Positions 1-9,415 are shown, counted from the first letter of the stretch. The stretch is 64,000 nt of DNA from Bradyrhizobium sp. SZCCT0148 (GCF_018129985.1 NZ_JAFCKT010000018.1:18848-82847), one strand, 5' to 3'. The notes: a model not told the origin generated them from the letters alone. Made by a program: numbers and translations.

Positions 1-2
1 AT

Positions 3-1067
3 GTGCTCGGCCTCGTCAACGACATGTGGTATAATTTTGTTACCGATGTCGGGCTCGTCGGGCCGGACAAAGGTCAGGGCGGCAAATACCTGATCCTGCC
101 GCCCGGCTACAAGGGCGAGGTGCCCAGCGGATATTTTGTCGTGAAGCCGGCGACGTTCAGCGTCTGGGTTCCGTGGCGCTCATTCCTGGTGAACGGCGAT
201 CCGAAGCCAGGCGTCGACTTGGTTGAACAGCACACGCGAATCTATCGCCTGAAAGATGCTGCCAATCCCCCGAAACTCAATTTCGTGCATGTTTCCGGTA
301 AGGCATTTAGCACGCTGGCGCCGGGAGATTATCCCTTTTGGGAGTATCTGAATCAGGTTGTGCAGGAAGAGCCGACCGACACGGTCGACCCGGTCACACT
401 CGGCCTCTACGCAGCGGTCGGCATCCAGAAGGGTAAGCCCTTCGCACCTGATGCACGGATGAAGAAGATTCTGACCGAAGCCGCCTTGGTAGGTGACGCC
501 ACCGCGCGTGCAATCAATGGCCGGTTGCGGATCAAGGAAAGCTACTACTATCCCAACAGCGCGTGGCGCACGGGCTTCTTCGGCGGTTACAAGTTCGAGG
601 AAAACGGTGCGCGCATCCTCGATGCCTACTCGGCATTCTTCTTCTACGCGACAGGCGTGACGCCGGCGATGGATTCGAAGTCAGTTGGCGAGGGGTCACA
701 GTACATGGCCGCGTTCGTCGACAGCCAAAACAAGCCACTGGACGGCGGGAAAAACTACAAGCTGCACTTGCCGCCCAATATCCCGGTCAAGCAATTCTGG
801 TCGGTCATCCTCTACGACAATCAGACCCGCTCCATGCTCCAGACCGACCAGCGCTGGCCAGCCGCAACCAGTCAGAACCCGAAACTCATGGCCAATGCGG
901 ACGGGTCAGTGGACGTCTATTTCGGGCCCAAGGCGCCGGCCGGCAAGGAGAACAACTGGGTGCAGACCATCCCCGGCAAGGGATGGAATACGCTCCTGCG
1001 CCTCTACGGCCCGCTCCAACCTTGGTTCGACAAAACCTGGCGGCCAGGCGAGATTGAGCCGCTGTAG
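3..1067 (+). CDS. DUF1254/DUF1214 domain protein, 5' end outside window
   Basis: The frame is open from the first bases of the window, so the true start probably lies upstream and the 354 residues seen are the C-terminal part. The central block and the C-terminal stretch (lipid/sugar-like beta pattern around VDVYFGP and the final LRLYGPLQPWFDKTW) fit the DUF1254-DUF1214 family, which is usually about 430-480 residues, often exported, and of unknown biochemical role. It is not in an operon with the next gene, which is on the other strand. No function can be read from the context because the upstream neighbour is missing. Confidence 0.8.
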   Translation: MLGLVNDMWYNFVTDVGLVGPDKGQGGKYLILPPGYKGEVPSGYFVVKPATFSVWVPWRSFLVNGDPKPGVDLVEQHTRIYRLKDAANPPKLNFVHVSGKAFSTLAPGDYPFWEYLNQVVQEEPTDTVDPVTLGLYAAVGIQKGKPFAPDARMKKILTEAALVGDATARAINGRLRIKESYYYPNSAWRTGFFGGYKFEENGARILDAYSAFFFYATGVTPAMDSKSVGEGSQYMAAFVDSQNKPLDGGKNYKLHLPPNIPVKQFWSVILYDNQTRSMLQTDQRWPAATSQNPKLMANADGSVDVYFGPKAPAGKENNWVQTIPGKGWNTLLRLYGPLQPWFDKTWRPGEIEPL

Positions 1068-1214
1068 CAGCACGGAGGTAAGAGCTTCAGTTCACTTCCG
1101 CTGTTGGGCCCGTAGCAGACCTGTTGCTCCGCCCGCCGAATCGTCCGCTATTGTCCGAAGCAGATATTCCTCAGCATGGCTTACATCGATCGCGTTTGAC
1201 CCGGGTCTATGAGC

Positions 1215-2425
1215 CTATTTCCCCACCAGGCTGCACTTGCTGCGGTCGAGCGGACGGAAGGCCTGATCGGGCGGGATGGTCGCGACCAGCTTGACGAAAT
1301 CCCATGGACCTTTGGACTCCTCAGGCGTTTTGACCTGCACGAGATAAAGATCGTGCACCATGCGCTGGTCCTCGCGGATGCGGCCGTTGGGAGTGTAGGC
1401 ATCCGACACCGGCGTCGCCTTCATCTTCGCCATCACGGCGGTGCTGTCGTCGGAATCGGTGTCTTTGATCGCCTGCAGATAATGGCGCACGGCGGAATAG
1501 ACGCCGGCCTGGATCTGCGAGGGCATGGCCTTGCGGCGCGCATAGAAGGCGTCGGAGAATTTTCGCGCGGCCGGCGAGACGTCCTCGAAGAACGAGGTGA
1601 CGATGAGGTCGCCGCGGGTTGCCTTCAAGCCGACGGCATGGATATCGACGTTCTGGAACGACATCGGGACGATCTTGATGCCCTGGTCGGCAAGGCCGAA
1701 TTCTTGGCCTGCTTGATCGCGGTTGCGTTGTCACCGGCGACGTTGATGGCGAGGATCCTGGCGCCTGAGGACTGCGCCTGAAGCAGGAACGATGAGTAAT
1801 CGGGCGTGCCCAGCTGCGCCTTGACGCTGCCGGCGACCTTGCCGCCGAGCTCGCCGATGCGGGCGCGGGCGGTCGCTTCGATCGAATGGCCGAAGGCGTA
1901 GTCGCCAGTGATGAAGAACCATGGCTCCTTGCTGGTCTGCATGATGCCGGAGACCACGGCGGTCGCGGTGGAATAGGCGTCCTGGGTCCATTGCACGCTG
2001 TTTGGCGCGCACGCCTCGTCGGTCAGCTGGTTGGCGCCGGCGCCGGAGACGAGGAAGATCTTTCCGTTGCCGCGGACGAGCTCCTGCACGGCGAGGGCGG
2101 CGCCGGAGCTGCCGCCGTCGGCGATCGCCTGGACGCCGTCGGTGAACCATTTGCGGGCGAGCGATGCCGCGAGATCTGGTTTGTTCTGGTGGTCGGCCTG
2201 CAGGATCTCGATCGGCTTGCCGTTGATCTTGCCGCCGAACTCCTCCGCGGCCATCCGGGCCGCCTCGACCGATCCCGGCCCCATCGCGGTTGCGAACACA
2301 CCGTTCATGTCGGTGAGGACGCCGATGCGGATGGCATCGCCCTTGATCTCGGCGCGCGCAGGCGGGCCTGCGAGCGCCAGCGTGACCAGCAGCGTGGCGG
2401 CGGATGTCATGCGGAGGTTGGCCAT
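1215..2425 (-). pseudogene. Branched-chain amino acid-type ABC solute-binding protein, frameshifted
   Basis: Two overlapping minus-strand frames together make one periplasmic binding protein (Peripla_BP_6/LivK type) of about 403 residues. The first frame (2425 to about 1704) carries a signal peptide ending ARAEIKG and the N-terminal lobe; the second (from about 1703 to 1215) carries the C-terminal lobe. Inserting one base next to position 1703 restores KEFGL, which aligns with HEFGM in the related protein at 55237-56505, and joins the two frames without loss. It lies 43 nt after the FAA hydrolase gene and is probably the last gene of the hydroxylase operon. Either it is a real one-base deletion that inactivates the gene or a sequencing error; the rest of both frames is intact, so any decay is recent. 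Confidence 0.9.
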
Positions 2426-2468
2426 GGCGTTTCCCGGTTTTGTTGTTCTTGATTGTTCGAATGCGTGG

Positions 2469-3320
2469 TCAGGCCGGTTCGGCGACGACCTTGTTGCGCA
2501 AGGTTCCGATGCCCGAGATTTCGACCTCGACGGTGTCGCCAGGACGCATCCACAGCGGCGGCGTGCGCTTGGCGCCGACCCCGCCCGGCGTGCCCGTGAC
2601 GACGACGTCGCCGGGGACCAGCGGGCAGATCGTCGAGATGTACGCGATCAGCTCGGGGATGCCGGTGATCAGGAGATCGGTGGTGGTGTCCTGCACGACG
2701 GCGCCGTTCAGGCGAGTCTGCAAGCTGAGCTTCGAAGGATCTGGAATCTCGTCCGCCGTCACCAGCCATGGACCGAAGCTGCCGCTCTCCGCGAAGGTCT
2801 TTCCGGAGAGGAACTGGCTGGTGTGGCGTTGCCAGTCACGGATGCTGCCCTCGTTGTAGCAGGAATAGCCGGCGATGTGATCGAGCGCGCGGCTTGCGGA
2901 GATGTGCCGGCCTTGCTTGCCGATCACCAGCGCGAGCTCGCCTTCATAATCGAAATCGTCGCTCACCTTGGGCTTCACGATCGGCTGGAGATGGCCGACC
3001 TGGCTGCAGGGAAAGCGCACGAACAGCGCCGGCTTCTCGGTGACGGTGCGTCCGGTCTCGGCGACGTGGTCGCGATAGTTGAGGCCGACGCAGATGATCT
3101 TGCCGGGATCTGGGATTACCGGAGCAAAGCTGATCTTGTCGAGCGGATGGTCAGGCGCAGTGGATGCGACCAGCTTCGTCGCCTCGGCGAGGCGACCGGC
3201 TTCGAGCAACTGCCGCAGCGAGCTGCAGGGCGCCATGCGCGCGCCGAGATCGACGACACCGTTGTCCTTGACGGCGCCGAAGGAGGCGCGGCCGTCGGCA
3301 ATGAAAGAAAGCAGCTTCAT
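2469..3320 (-). CDS. Fumarylacetoacetate hydrolase family protein
   Basis: This 283-residue protein has the FAA hydrolase fold. The motifs GLNYRDH and FDYEGELALVIGK (acidic metal ligands) are followed by NEGSIRDWQ, and then by a Gly-rich VTGTPGGVG loop near the C-terminus. Family members cleave or isomerise ring-fission products such as acylpyruvates, or 2-hydroxyhepta-2,4-diene-1,7-dioate. It starts 15 nt after the hydroxylase stop codon, so the two are likely cotranscribed, and the extradiol dioxygenase nearby supplies a plausible meta-cleavage product. The exact substrate is not visible from sequence. Confidence 0.9.
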   Translation of the reverse strand: MKLLSFIADGRASFGAVKDNGVVDLGARMAPCSSLRQLLEAGRLAEATKLVASTAPDHPLDKISFAPVIPDPGKIICVGLNYRDHVAETGRTVTEKPALFVRFPCSQVGHLQPIVKPKVSDDFDYEGELALVIGKQGRHISASRALDHIAGYSCYNEGSIRDWQRHTSQFLSGKTFAESGSFGPWLVTADEIPDPSKLSLQTRLNGAVVQDTTTDLLITGIPELIAYISTICPLVPGDVVVTGTPGGVGAKRTPPLWMRPGDTVEVEISGIGTLRNKVVAEPA

Positions 3321-3335
3321 GGGGTATCCCTGGGA

Positions 3336-4844
3336 TCAGGCCGCGGACGGCACGGGGTTGGGGGGAATGGCGGCGGCGGCGAGTCGGTCGAGCTCGATCT
3401 CGTTGCGGGCGGTGCCGCGGATATAGCGGTCGGGACCAACCAGTGCGGCGATGATGCCGTGTTCGCGCAGCCAGTCGCCAATGCCCTTTGCATCGTCGGC
3501 GGTGAGAATCTCGAATCCGGCCCGCGCCAGAGCGGGGCGCGACGGCAGGGCGGCCGTGGTCTCGACGAGCAGCACGGGGCGGTAGCCGGTGCGGTCGTCG
3601 CTGCGCTGTCCATTGCCGAGCACGAATTGAGGCGCGAGATGGCGAGACAGCGGCAGATCCGCCAGCGCCAGTCCAGGGCCGAGCAGGGGCTTTTTCACCT
3701 CCAGTTTGGCCGGCGCATTCGGACGCGCTTCGCCCACGGCAAGGCCGGCCTCGATCGCCCTTGTGTTGATGATGCCGCCGAGCCGGATGGCGAGCTCGAT
3801 GAACTCGCGCACATGCGGCTGACGTTCGCTCTGATAGCTGTCGAGCAGATCGGGCGCGGCGCCGCCCTGAATGATTGCGGCGAGCTTCCAGGCGAGGTTG
3901 GCGGCATCGCGGATGCCGGCGCACATGCCCTGGCCGAGGAAGGGCGGGGTCTGGTGCGCGGAATCGCCGGCCAGCAGCAATCGGCCGCTGCGCCATTGTT
4001 GTGCGATCACCGAATGAAACGTGTAGACCGCGGCGCGTTCGAGTTCGGCATCCTCAGGCGTGATCCAGCGCGACAGCAGCTCCCAGACTTTCGCCGGCTG
4101 GGCAACATCCTGGGAATCCTCGTGCGGGTGCACCGTGATCTCCCAGCGCCGCCGCGTTCCGGTGCCGCGCACGTAAGTCGCGGGGCGGGCGGGGTTGCAA
4201 TGCTGGATGCTGTAGTCGCCGAGATCCTCGCGCGCGCGCTTGAGCAGCACGTCGATCACCAGCCAGCGCTCGTGGAATCCGAGATCGTCCATGCCGGAGC
4301 CGATGAAGCGGCGAACCAGAGAGCGCGCGCCGTCGCAGCCGACGACATAGGCCGCGCGGACCTCGCACAACTTGCCGTTGGAGAGATCCTCGTAGCGGAC
4401 GCGCACGCCGTGCTCGTCCTGGTCGAGCGCGAAGACCTCGCAGCGGCTCTGCAGGGTGACGTGTGCAAAGCGGGCAAGGCCGCCGATCAGCACGTCCTCC
4501 AGATCGGGCTGGTGAAAGCGGTAGCTGAGATTCCAGCCCATCGGGGTCGGGGTTTGCGGCCGCGACCAATCCAGCAGCATCTTGCCGTCGGCATCCAGAA
4601 ACAGCATGCCGGGGCTGAGGATGACGTGCGGCAGGATCGCGTCGGCGAGGCCGATGGTCTGGAACACGCGCATGCATTCGTCGTCGAAATGCACGGCACG
4701 CGGCAAATGATAGGTCCGCGCCTCGCGCTCCAGCACGAGAGTCCGCACGCCGCAACGGCCGAGCAAATTGGCGAGCGTGGCGCCGACCGGGCCGCGGCCG
4801 ACGATGACGACGTCATAGTCTTCAGGGACGGATTTATCTTGCAT
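3336..4844 (-). CDS. FAD-dependent aromatic hydroxylase, MhpA-like
   Basis: This is a class A flavoprotein monooxygenase of 502 residues from the chosen ATG. An upstream in-frame start exists 51 nt earlier, but the Rossmann strand begins right after this ATG. Visible motifs are GRGPVG (residues 16-21, FAD ADP binding), the CDGARS motif in the middle, and GDSAHQTPPFLGQGM (FAD ribityl binding). The best match by pattern is 3-(3-hydroxyphenyl)propionate hydroxylase, which adds a second OH to a phenolic acid to make a catechol. It is the first gene of a minus-strand operon with the FAA hydrolase and the binding protein, and is divergent from another binding protein gene. Confidence 0.9.
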   Translation of the reverse strand: MQDKSVPEDYDVVIVGRGPVGATLANLLGRCGVRTLVLEREARTYHLPRAVHFDDECMRVFQTIGLADAILPHVILSPGMLFLDADGKMLLDWSRPQTPTPMGWNLSYRFHQPDLEDVLIGGLARFAHVTLQSRCEVFALDQDEHGVRVRYEDLSNGKLCEVRAAYVVGCDGARSLVRRFIGSGMDDLGFHERWLVIDVLLKRAREDLGDYSIQHCNPARPATYVRGTGTRRRWEITVHPHEDSQDVAQPAKVWELLSRWITPEDAELERAAVYTFHSVIAQQWRSGRLLLAGDSAHQTPPFLGQGMCAGIRDAANLAWKLAAIIQGGAAPDLLDSYQSERQPHVREFIELAIRLGGIINTRAIEAGLAVGEARPNAPAKLEVKKPLLGPGLALADLPLSRHLAPQFVLGNGQRSDDRTGYRPVLLVETTAALPSRPALARAGFEILTADDAKGIGDWLREHGIIAALVGPDRYIRGTARNEIELDRLAAAAIPPNPVPSAA

Positions 4845-4897
4845 GGGGGGTATCTCTTTCCGAGCCGCGCCGCGGTAGCAACGCCGCCGCGCCAAGT

Positions 4898-4912
4898 GTC
4901 CGCCCTGCGGAC
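4898..4912. promoter_or_regulatory. Inverted repeat, candidate operator 1
   Basis: GTCCGC-CCT-GCGGAC is a perfect 6-bp-arm inverted repeat in the 206-bp gap between the divergent hydroxylase and binding-protein genes. Read from 4897 it is TGTCCG-N5-CGGACG, nearly the same as the second repeat 37 bp away. The IclR regulator of the block is the obvious candidate binder; this is inference. Confidence 0.55.
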
Positions 4913-4933
4913 GACGAACGGCGAAACAGCCGC

Positions 4934-4950
4934 TGTCCGCCAGCCGGACA
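4934..4950. promoter_or_regulatory. Inverted repeat, candidate operator 2
   Basis: TGTCCG-CCAGC-CGGACA is a perfect inverted repeat with 6-bp arms. Together with the copy at 4898-4912 it forms a pair in the divergent promoter region, centre to centre about 37 bp apart, as expected for cooperative binding of a dimeric or tetrameric regulator. Confidence 0.55.
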
Positions 4951-5050
4951 TTTCGGCAATTGGGCTGTCTTGAACAGGTTCGGCCCGGCTAGCTAATGGC
5001 AGGAAAAAAAGTGCAGGTTGTCGATCGAGGCAGCCGCGGAGGGAACGACG

Positions 5051-6199
5051 ATGCTGAAATACGCGGGAGTGGCCTGTCTTGCGATCCAGCTTTTGGCGAC
5101 GCCGGCTCGGGCCGCGGACATCAACGTTGGGATCCTGCTGTCTGCCACCGGCCCGGCCGCGGCGATCGGCAATGCCGAGCGCAACGGGACCAGCTTTGGC
5201 GCGACCGAAATTGCGGGACACAAGATCAACTATCTGTTTCTCGACGAGGCCTCGGACAGCACCGCGGCGGTCGCGGCGCTGCGGAAATTGTTCCAGGGCA
5301 GCCAGATCGACATCCTCGTCGGTCCGACCACGACGCCAGGCTCCTTTGCCGTGATCGATCCGGCGGTCGAATACCGGCTTCCTGTCATCACCCTGGCGCC
5401 CGTCAACGCGCTGGTCGCGCCGGTCGACGCGCGCAAGCGCTGGATCTTCAAGACGACCACCAACGACGATCACGAAGCGACACCGTTGTTCGCTCACATG
5501 AAGAAGACCGGCGTCAAGACACTCGCTCTGATCGGCTTCGGCGATTCCTACGGTGACGCCTGGAGCAAGGTCGTCGCGGACATGTCTGCGGCCAATGGCA
5601 TCAAGCTGGTTGCCGACGAGAAATATGCGCGCACCGACACCACCGTCAGCGGGCAGGTGCTCAAGATCGTCGCCGCCAATCCCGACGCCGTTCTCATTGC
5701 AGCCTCCGGCGCGCCTGCGGCGCTGCCGCTGCTTCAACTTCGCGAAAAGGGCTATGAGGGCAAGGTGTACGGCACGCTCGGTGCGACCTTCGGCGATTTT
5801 CGCAAGCTGACCGGCGCCCAGGGCGACGGGATCTTCGTGCCGCTGAGCCCGGCCGTGGGGGCGGCCTCGTTGCCGGATGGGCATCCCGCCAAGCAGGCTG
5901 CATTGGAATTCATTCAGCGCTACGAGGCCAAGTTCGGTCCGGGAAGCCGCAACATCTTTGCGGGCTCAGCCTATGACGCGTTGCTCCTGGTCGAGCGCGC
6001 CGCGCCCGCGGCGCTCAAGGCGGGAGAGCCCGGCACCGCCGAATTCCGGGAAGGACTCCGCAGTGCCATCGAAGGGCTCAAGGGCGTGGCCGGCTCGCGT
6101 GGCGTCTACAATTACGGAGCCAACGACCACACCGGCCTCGACCAGAGCGCGCTGACGCTCGGTCGGCTCGAGAAGGGCGAATGGGTGGCGGTGCACTGA
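5051..6199 (+). CDS. ABC transporter periplasmic solute-binding protein
   Basis: This is a 382-residue Peripla_BP_6 (LivK-like) protein. The ATG at 5051 is preferred over an in-frame start 33 nt upstream because GAGGGAACG precedes it and the signal peptide (MLKYAGVACLA...PARAAD) then begins at residue 1. The mature part opens with INVGILLSATGPAAAIG, typical of binding proteins for amide, amino acid or aromatic ligands. No permease or ATPase gene is next to it, so it must use components encoded elsewhere. It is followed 33 nt later by the P450 gene, which suggests delivery of an aromatic substrate. Confidence 0.9.
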   Translation: MLKYAGVACLAIQLLATPARAADINVGILLSATGPAAAIGNAERNGTSFGATEIAGHKINYLFLDEASDSTAAVAALRKLFQGSQIDILVGPTTTPGSFAVIDPAVEYRLPVITLAPVNALVAPVDARKRWIFKTTTNDDHEATPLFAHMKKTGVKTLALIGFGDSYGDAWSKVVADMSAANGIKLVADEKYARTDTTVSGQVLKIVAANPDAVLIAASGAPAALPLLQLREKGYEGKVYGTLGATFGDFRKLTGAQGDGIFVPLSPAVGAASLPDGHPAKQAALEFIQRYEAKFGPGSRNIFAGSAYDALLLVERAAPAALKAGEPGTAEFREGLRSAIEGLKGVAGSRGVYNYGANDHTGLDQSALTLGRLEKGEWVAVH

Positions 6200-6232
6200 A
6201 GCGTGCTCTTGGCTGATCAGAGAGGTTAAAGA

Positions 6233-7417
6233 ATGCCGGCCGTTCCCGGACAACCGGTCTACGACGTCGATCTCTACAGCGATGAGGTCTTGCAGGACCC
6301 ATATCCGCATTATCGCGCGCTACGCGAACTGGGCGCGGTGGTCTGGCTACCACGAAGCGGTCTCCATGTGGTCGCCCGCTTCGACGATGTCCGTGCAGCG
6401 TTGCGAAACCCAGCATTGTTCTCGTCGGCCCAGGGGGTTGCGGCGAACGATCATGTCAACGAGATCTCGCGCGGCACGACGCTGGCGAGCGATGCGCCTC
6501 TGCATGACCGGTTGCGCGCCATCATCGCGGCGCCCTTGTTGCCGCGGGCCCTCGAAGACATCGCGCCGCAGATCAGGGCGGAGGCCGGCCTGCTGATCGA
6601 CGATCTCGTCGCCCGCGGCGCGTTCGATGCGGTGACCGATCTGGCCCAGCACCTGCCCCTGACGATCGTCTCGAAACTCGTCGGGCTGGAGGATTACGGC
6701 CGCAGCAGCATGTTGCGATGGGCTGCGGCGACCTTCAACGTGCTGGGTGGCATGAACGCACGGGCGTGCGCGGCGCTGAAAGACGTTCAGGAAATGCGTG
6801 CCTATCTCGGCGGAGATGAGATCAGGACGCGGCTGAGGCCCGGCAGTTGGGGCGACCGGATCTTTGCAGCGGCAGATCGGGGCGAGGTCGAGGCTGAACG
6901 CTGTCCGGTCCTGATGCGGGATTATCTCGGACCAAGTCTGGATACGACGATCTTCGCAACGGCCAACCTCATCCTGCTGTTCGGCCGCCATCCCGACCAA
7001 TGGGATCTCGTCCGCAACGATCCGTCCCTGATCCCCAACGCAATCAACGAGTCCTTGCGGCTGGAATCGCCGGTCCGCGGGTTCACACGGCACCTCGCGG
7101 CCGATGCGACCATTGGCGGGATGGCCGTACCGCGCGGCAGCCGGGTGCTGCTACTCTACGCGTCGGCCAATCGCGACGAGCGAAAGTGGCAGGATCCCGA
7201 GCAATTCGACGTCAGGCGCCGCGCCAACGATCATCTCGGATTCGGCAACGGCACGCATATGTGCGCAGGCCTGCATCTGGCCCGGCTGGAGATGACGGCG
7301 CTGCTTGAGGTTCTCGTGGAACGCGTCGCTGGGTTCCGGATCGGCGAGCCCGTGCTCGCGATGAACAACGTGTTGCGCGGTCTCGCGTCTCTGCCGGTCC
7401 AAATCGTTCGCGCGTAG
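6233..7417 (+). CDS. Cytochrome P450, CYP199-like
   Basis: This 394-residue P450 has the expected landmarks in order: an I-helix segment LGPSLDTTIFA, the K-helix ESLRLESPVRGF (ExxR), and the haem loop FGNGTHMCAGLHLARLE with the thiolate Cys at residue 344. The C-terminal half (SANRDERKW and NNVLRGLASLPVQ) resembles the CYP199 group of Rhodopseudomonas and Bradyrhizobium, which oxidise para-substituted benzoates; that assignment is from remembered family pattern. No ferredoxin or ferredoxin reductase is adjacent, so electron partners must be encoded elsewhere. It probably shares a transcript with the upstream binding protein, and is convergent with the IclR gene. Confidence 0.92.
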   Translation: MPAVPGQPVYDVDLYSDEVLQDPYPHYRALRELGAVVWLPRSGLHVVARFDDVRAALRNPALFSSAQGVAANDHVNEISRGTTLASDAPLHDRLRAIIAAPLLPRALEDIAPQIRAEAGLLIDDLVARGAFDAVTDLAQHLPLTIVSKLVGLEDYGRSSMLRWAAATFNVLGGMNARACAALKDVQEMRAYLGGDEIRTRLRPGSWGDRIFAAADRGEVEAERCPVLMRDYLGPSLDTTIFATANLILLFGRHPDQWDLVRNDPSLIPNAINESLRLESPVRGFTRHLAADATIGGMAVPRGSRVLLLYASANRDERKWQDPEQFDVRRRANDHLGFGNGTHMCAGLHLARLEMTALLEVLVERVAGFRIGEPVLAMNNVLRGLASLPVQIVRA

Positions 7418-7466
7418 CCGACGCCGTGCGCGATGGTCGATACCCTTGCCGAAGCGAGGCGCCAAT

Positions 7467-8258
7467 TCAGCTCCCCAAATCGATGGTTGCCGCGGCGCTG
7501 CGGATCGGCTCGACGAAGGTGGCGACAGCCTCCTCGATTCCCAGCGCCGAACGGATCCAGATGATGGAGATGCAGCCGAACACGGCATCGTTGCGCACGA
7601 TGGGAACGGCGATCGACGCCGTCTTGGGATTGAATTCGCCCTCGCTGCGGATCGCATAGCCGCGGGCCTGCGTCTCCGCGATCATGCGATCGAGGCGGGC
7701 TTCGTCGAGAAAGGGGCGGTCGTCGGCCTCGTCGATGCGGCGCAGATGATTGAGGATCAGTTCGCGCTCGTGGGCGGGGCAGGCGGCGAGATAGGCGCGG
7801 CCCGCTGAGGTCCGCAGCATCGGCAGTCGTTTGCCGATCATGCCGCGGTCGATCGAGAGCGGGCTGCGCGAATGCGTGGTCTCCTGCACCACCATTGCCG
7901 CGTTCTCGTAGGTGGAGAGATCGACCGGCCAGACCAGGGTCCTGCTGAGCTCGGCGAGATAGGGCGCCGCCGCCTGGCAAATCACCACGCCGGGATCGTA
8001 GCCGTCGCCGAGGCTCAGCGCGCGCCGGGTGACGCGAAAGCGGTCGTCGCTGGCACTGCGGGCGATATAGCCGAGTTCCTCGAGCGTTTCGAGCAGGCGG
8101 TAGACGGTGGGGCGGGGCAGGTCGAGCGCGCGGGCGACGTCGCCGGCACGGATGCCGCCCGAGCGGTTGACCTCCCGCAGCACGTCGAGCCCGCGCTTGA
8201 AGGCGCGGACGCCTTCCGACTGCCGGGGGACAGCCCTGTCCGTCCGCTCCTTGGACAC
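7467..8258 (-). CDS. IclR family transcriptional regulator
   Basis: The 263-residue protein has an N-terminal winged helix (about residues 18-75, with RAGDVARALDLPRPTVYRLLETLEELGY) and a C-terminal IclR effector domain containing LPMLRTSAGRAYLAACP. IclR proteins commonly control aromatic-acid pathways in response to the substrate. It sits between the P450 and the extradiol dioxygenase and is transcribed divergently from the latter, so it is the likely regulator of this block. The twin TGTCCG-N5-CGGACA sites near 4.9 kb are candidate targets. Confidence 0.92.
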   Translation of the reverse strand: MSKERTDRAVPRQSEGVRAFKRGLDVLREVNRSGGIRAGDVARALDLPRPTVYRLLETLEELGYIARSASDDRFRVTRRALSLGDGYDPGVVICQAAAPYLAELSRTLVWPVDLSTYENAAMVVQETTHSRSPLSIDRGMIGKRLPMLRTSAGRAYLAACPAHERELILNHLRRIDEADDRPFLDEARLDRMIAETQARGYAIRSEGEFNPKTASIAVPIVRNDAVFGCISIIWIRSALGIEEAVATFVEPIRSAAATIDLGS

Positions 8259-8402
8259 TTCGCATTTCCTCCCTTGTGACGCACGGTCTCGCGATTATCG
8301 TTGCGAACGCGAAGCGATTGCGGAACGCTACGTTAAAAGCGTGCGCGGCCGGTATCAAGTTCGCCGCATTGCGGCACACACGATGCCTTCGGGAGGAATT
8401 CG

Positions 8403-9386
8403 ATGGAAATCACCGCGCTCGGTTATATCGGGATCAACTCATCGCAGCTCGACCAGTGGGGCCGGATGGCGACGGGGCTGCTCGGCATGCAGCAGGTCGA
8501 TCGCGGCGGCACGATGCGCGCCTTCCGCATGGACGATCGCAAGCAGCGGCTGATCGTCGACGGCAGCAGCGACGCCGGCCTTGCGGTGATGGGATGGGAA
8601 GTTCCGTCCGCAGCAGAGCTGGATCAACTGGCCGCGCGGCTCGAAAGCCACGGCGTCAAGGTGACGCGCGGCTCGCGCGCGCTCGCCGACGAGCGTCATG
8701 TCGCCGAGCTGATCGCGTTCGCTGATCCCGCCGGCAACCGGCTCGAGGCCTTCTGCAAGCCGGAGCTTGCGACCGAGCCATTCCAGCCGGGGCGGCCGAT
8801 CTCGGGCTTTCGCACCGGCGCGCTCGGCATGGGGCATGTCGTGCTCAACGTGGTGAATGTCGAACTGCTGTTGCCGTTCTACCGCGACGTGCTCGGCTTC
8901 CACGTCTCGGATTTCGGACTGAAGCCCTACGGGCTTTACTTCTTCCACGTCAACGGCCGCCACCACTCCTTTGCGATGGTCGGCTCGGGGCGCAAGGCGA
9001 TGCACCACTTCATGGTCGAGCTCGGCAGCCTCGATGATGTCGGCCAAGGCTACGACCTTGCGCAACTGGACGAGGGCCGTATCGCCTATACGCTGGGCCG
9101 GCACACCAACGACCACATGACCTCGTTTTACGTGAACACCCCGTCGGAGTTCTTCATCGAATATGGCTGGGGCGCGCGCGTGATCGATCCCGAGACCTGG
9201 CAACCGCACGAGACGTTCGATGGGCCGTCGCTGTGGGGCCACGAGCGTCTCCATATGCCGGAAGAGCAGCGCAAGCGCCTGCGCGACATGCGGCTCGATG
9301 CGGCGGCGCGCGGCGTGCGCGTCGCCGATCCCCGCGTGCCGCCGCTCAACTGCGCGTGGCTGGACCAGGTGGTCGCGCGCGAATGA
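8403..9386 (+). CDS. Extradiol ring-cleavage dioxygenase, VOC superfamily (BphC-like)
   Basis: Two tandem VOC (glyoxalase-fold) modules make up the 327 residues, the layout of type I extradiol dioxygenases. The C-terminal module has the expected 2-His-1-Glu iron ligands: His in GMGHVVL, His in AMHHFMVE, and Glu in EFFIEYGW. The enzyme opens catechol-type rings next to the hydroxyl pair. GGGAGGAATTCG just before the ATG is a strong ribosome site. Divergent from IclR, it would act after the MhpA-like hydroxylase and before the FAA hydrolase. The substrate may be a substituted catechol or 2,3-dihydroxyphenyl compound. Confidence 0.9.
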   Translation: MEITALGYIGINSSQLDQWGRMATGLLGMQQVDRGGTMRAFRMDDRKQRLIVDGSSDAGLAVMGWEVPSAAELDQLAARLESHGVKVTRGSRALADERHVAELIAFADPAGNRLEAFCKPELATEPFQPGRPISGFRTGALGMGHVVLNVVNVELLLPFYRDVLGFHVSDFGLKPYGLYFFHVNGRHHSFAMVGSGRKAMHHFMVELGSLDDVGQGYDLAQLDEGRIAYTLGRHTNDHMTSFYVNTPSEFFIEYGWGARVIDPETWQPHETFDGPSLWGHERLHMPEEQRKRLRDMRLDAAARGVRVADPRVPPLNCAWLDQVVARE

Positions 9387-9415
9387 TCCGTGGCGATGCG
9401 GCGTCGCCTGGGCGA

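Noticed and set aside
2031..4973. 980-codon open frame on the plus strand
   Set aside because: It lies antisense to the binding protein, FAA hydrolase and hydroxylase genes, all of which have clear family motifs. Long antisense frames are normal at this GC content.
8296..8325. TTGCGAACGC and TTGCGGAACGC near-repeats before the dioxygenase
   Set aside because: Only two imperfect copies and different from the TGTCCG-type sites; could be chance.
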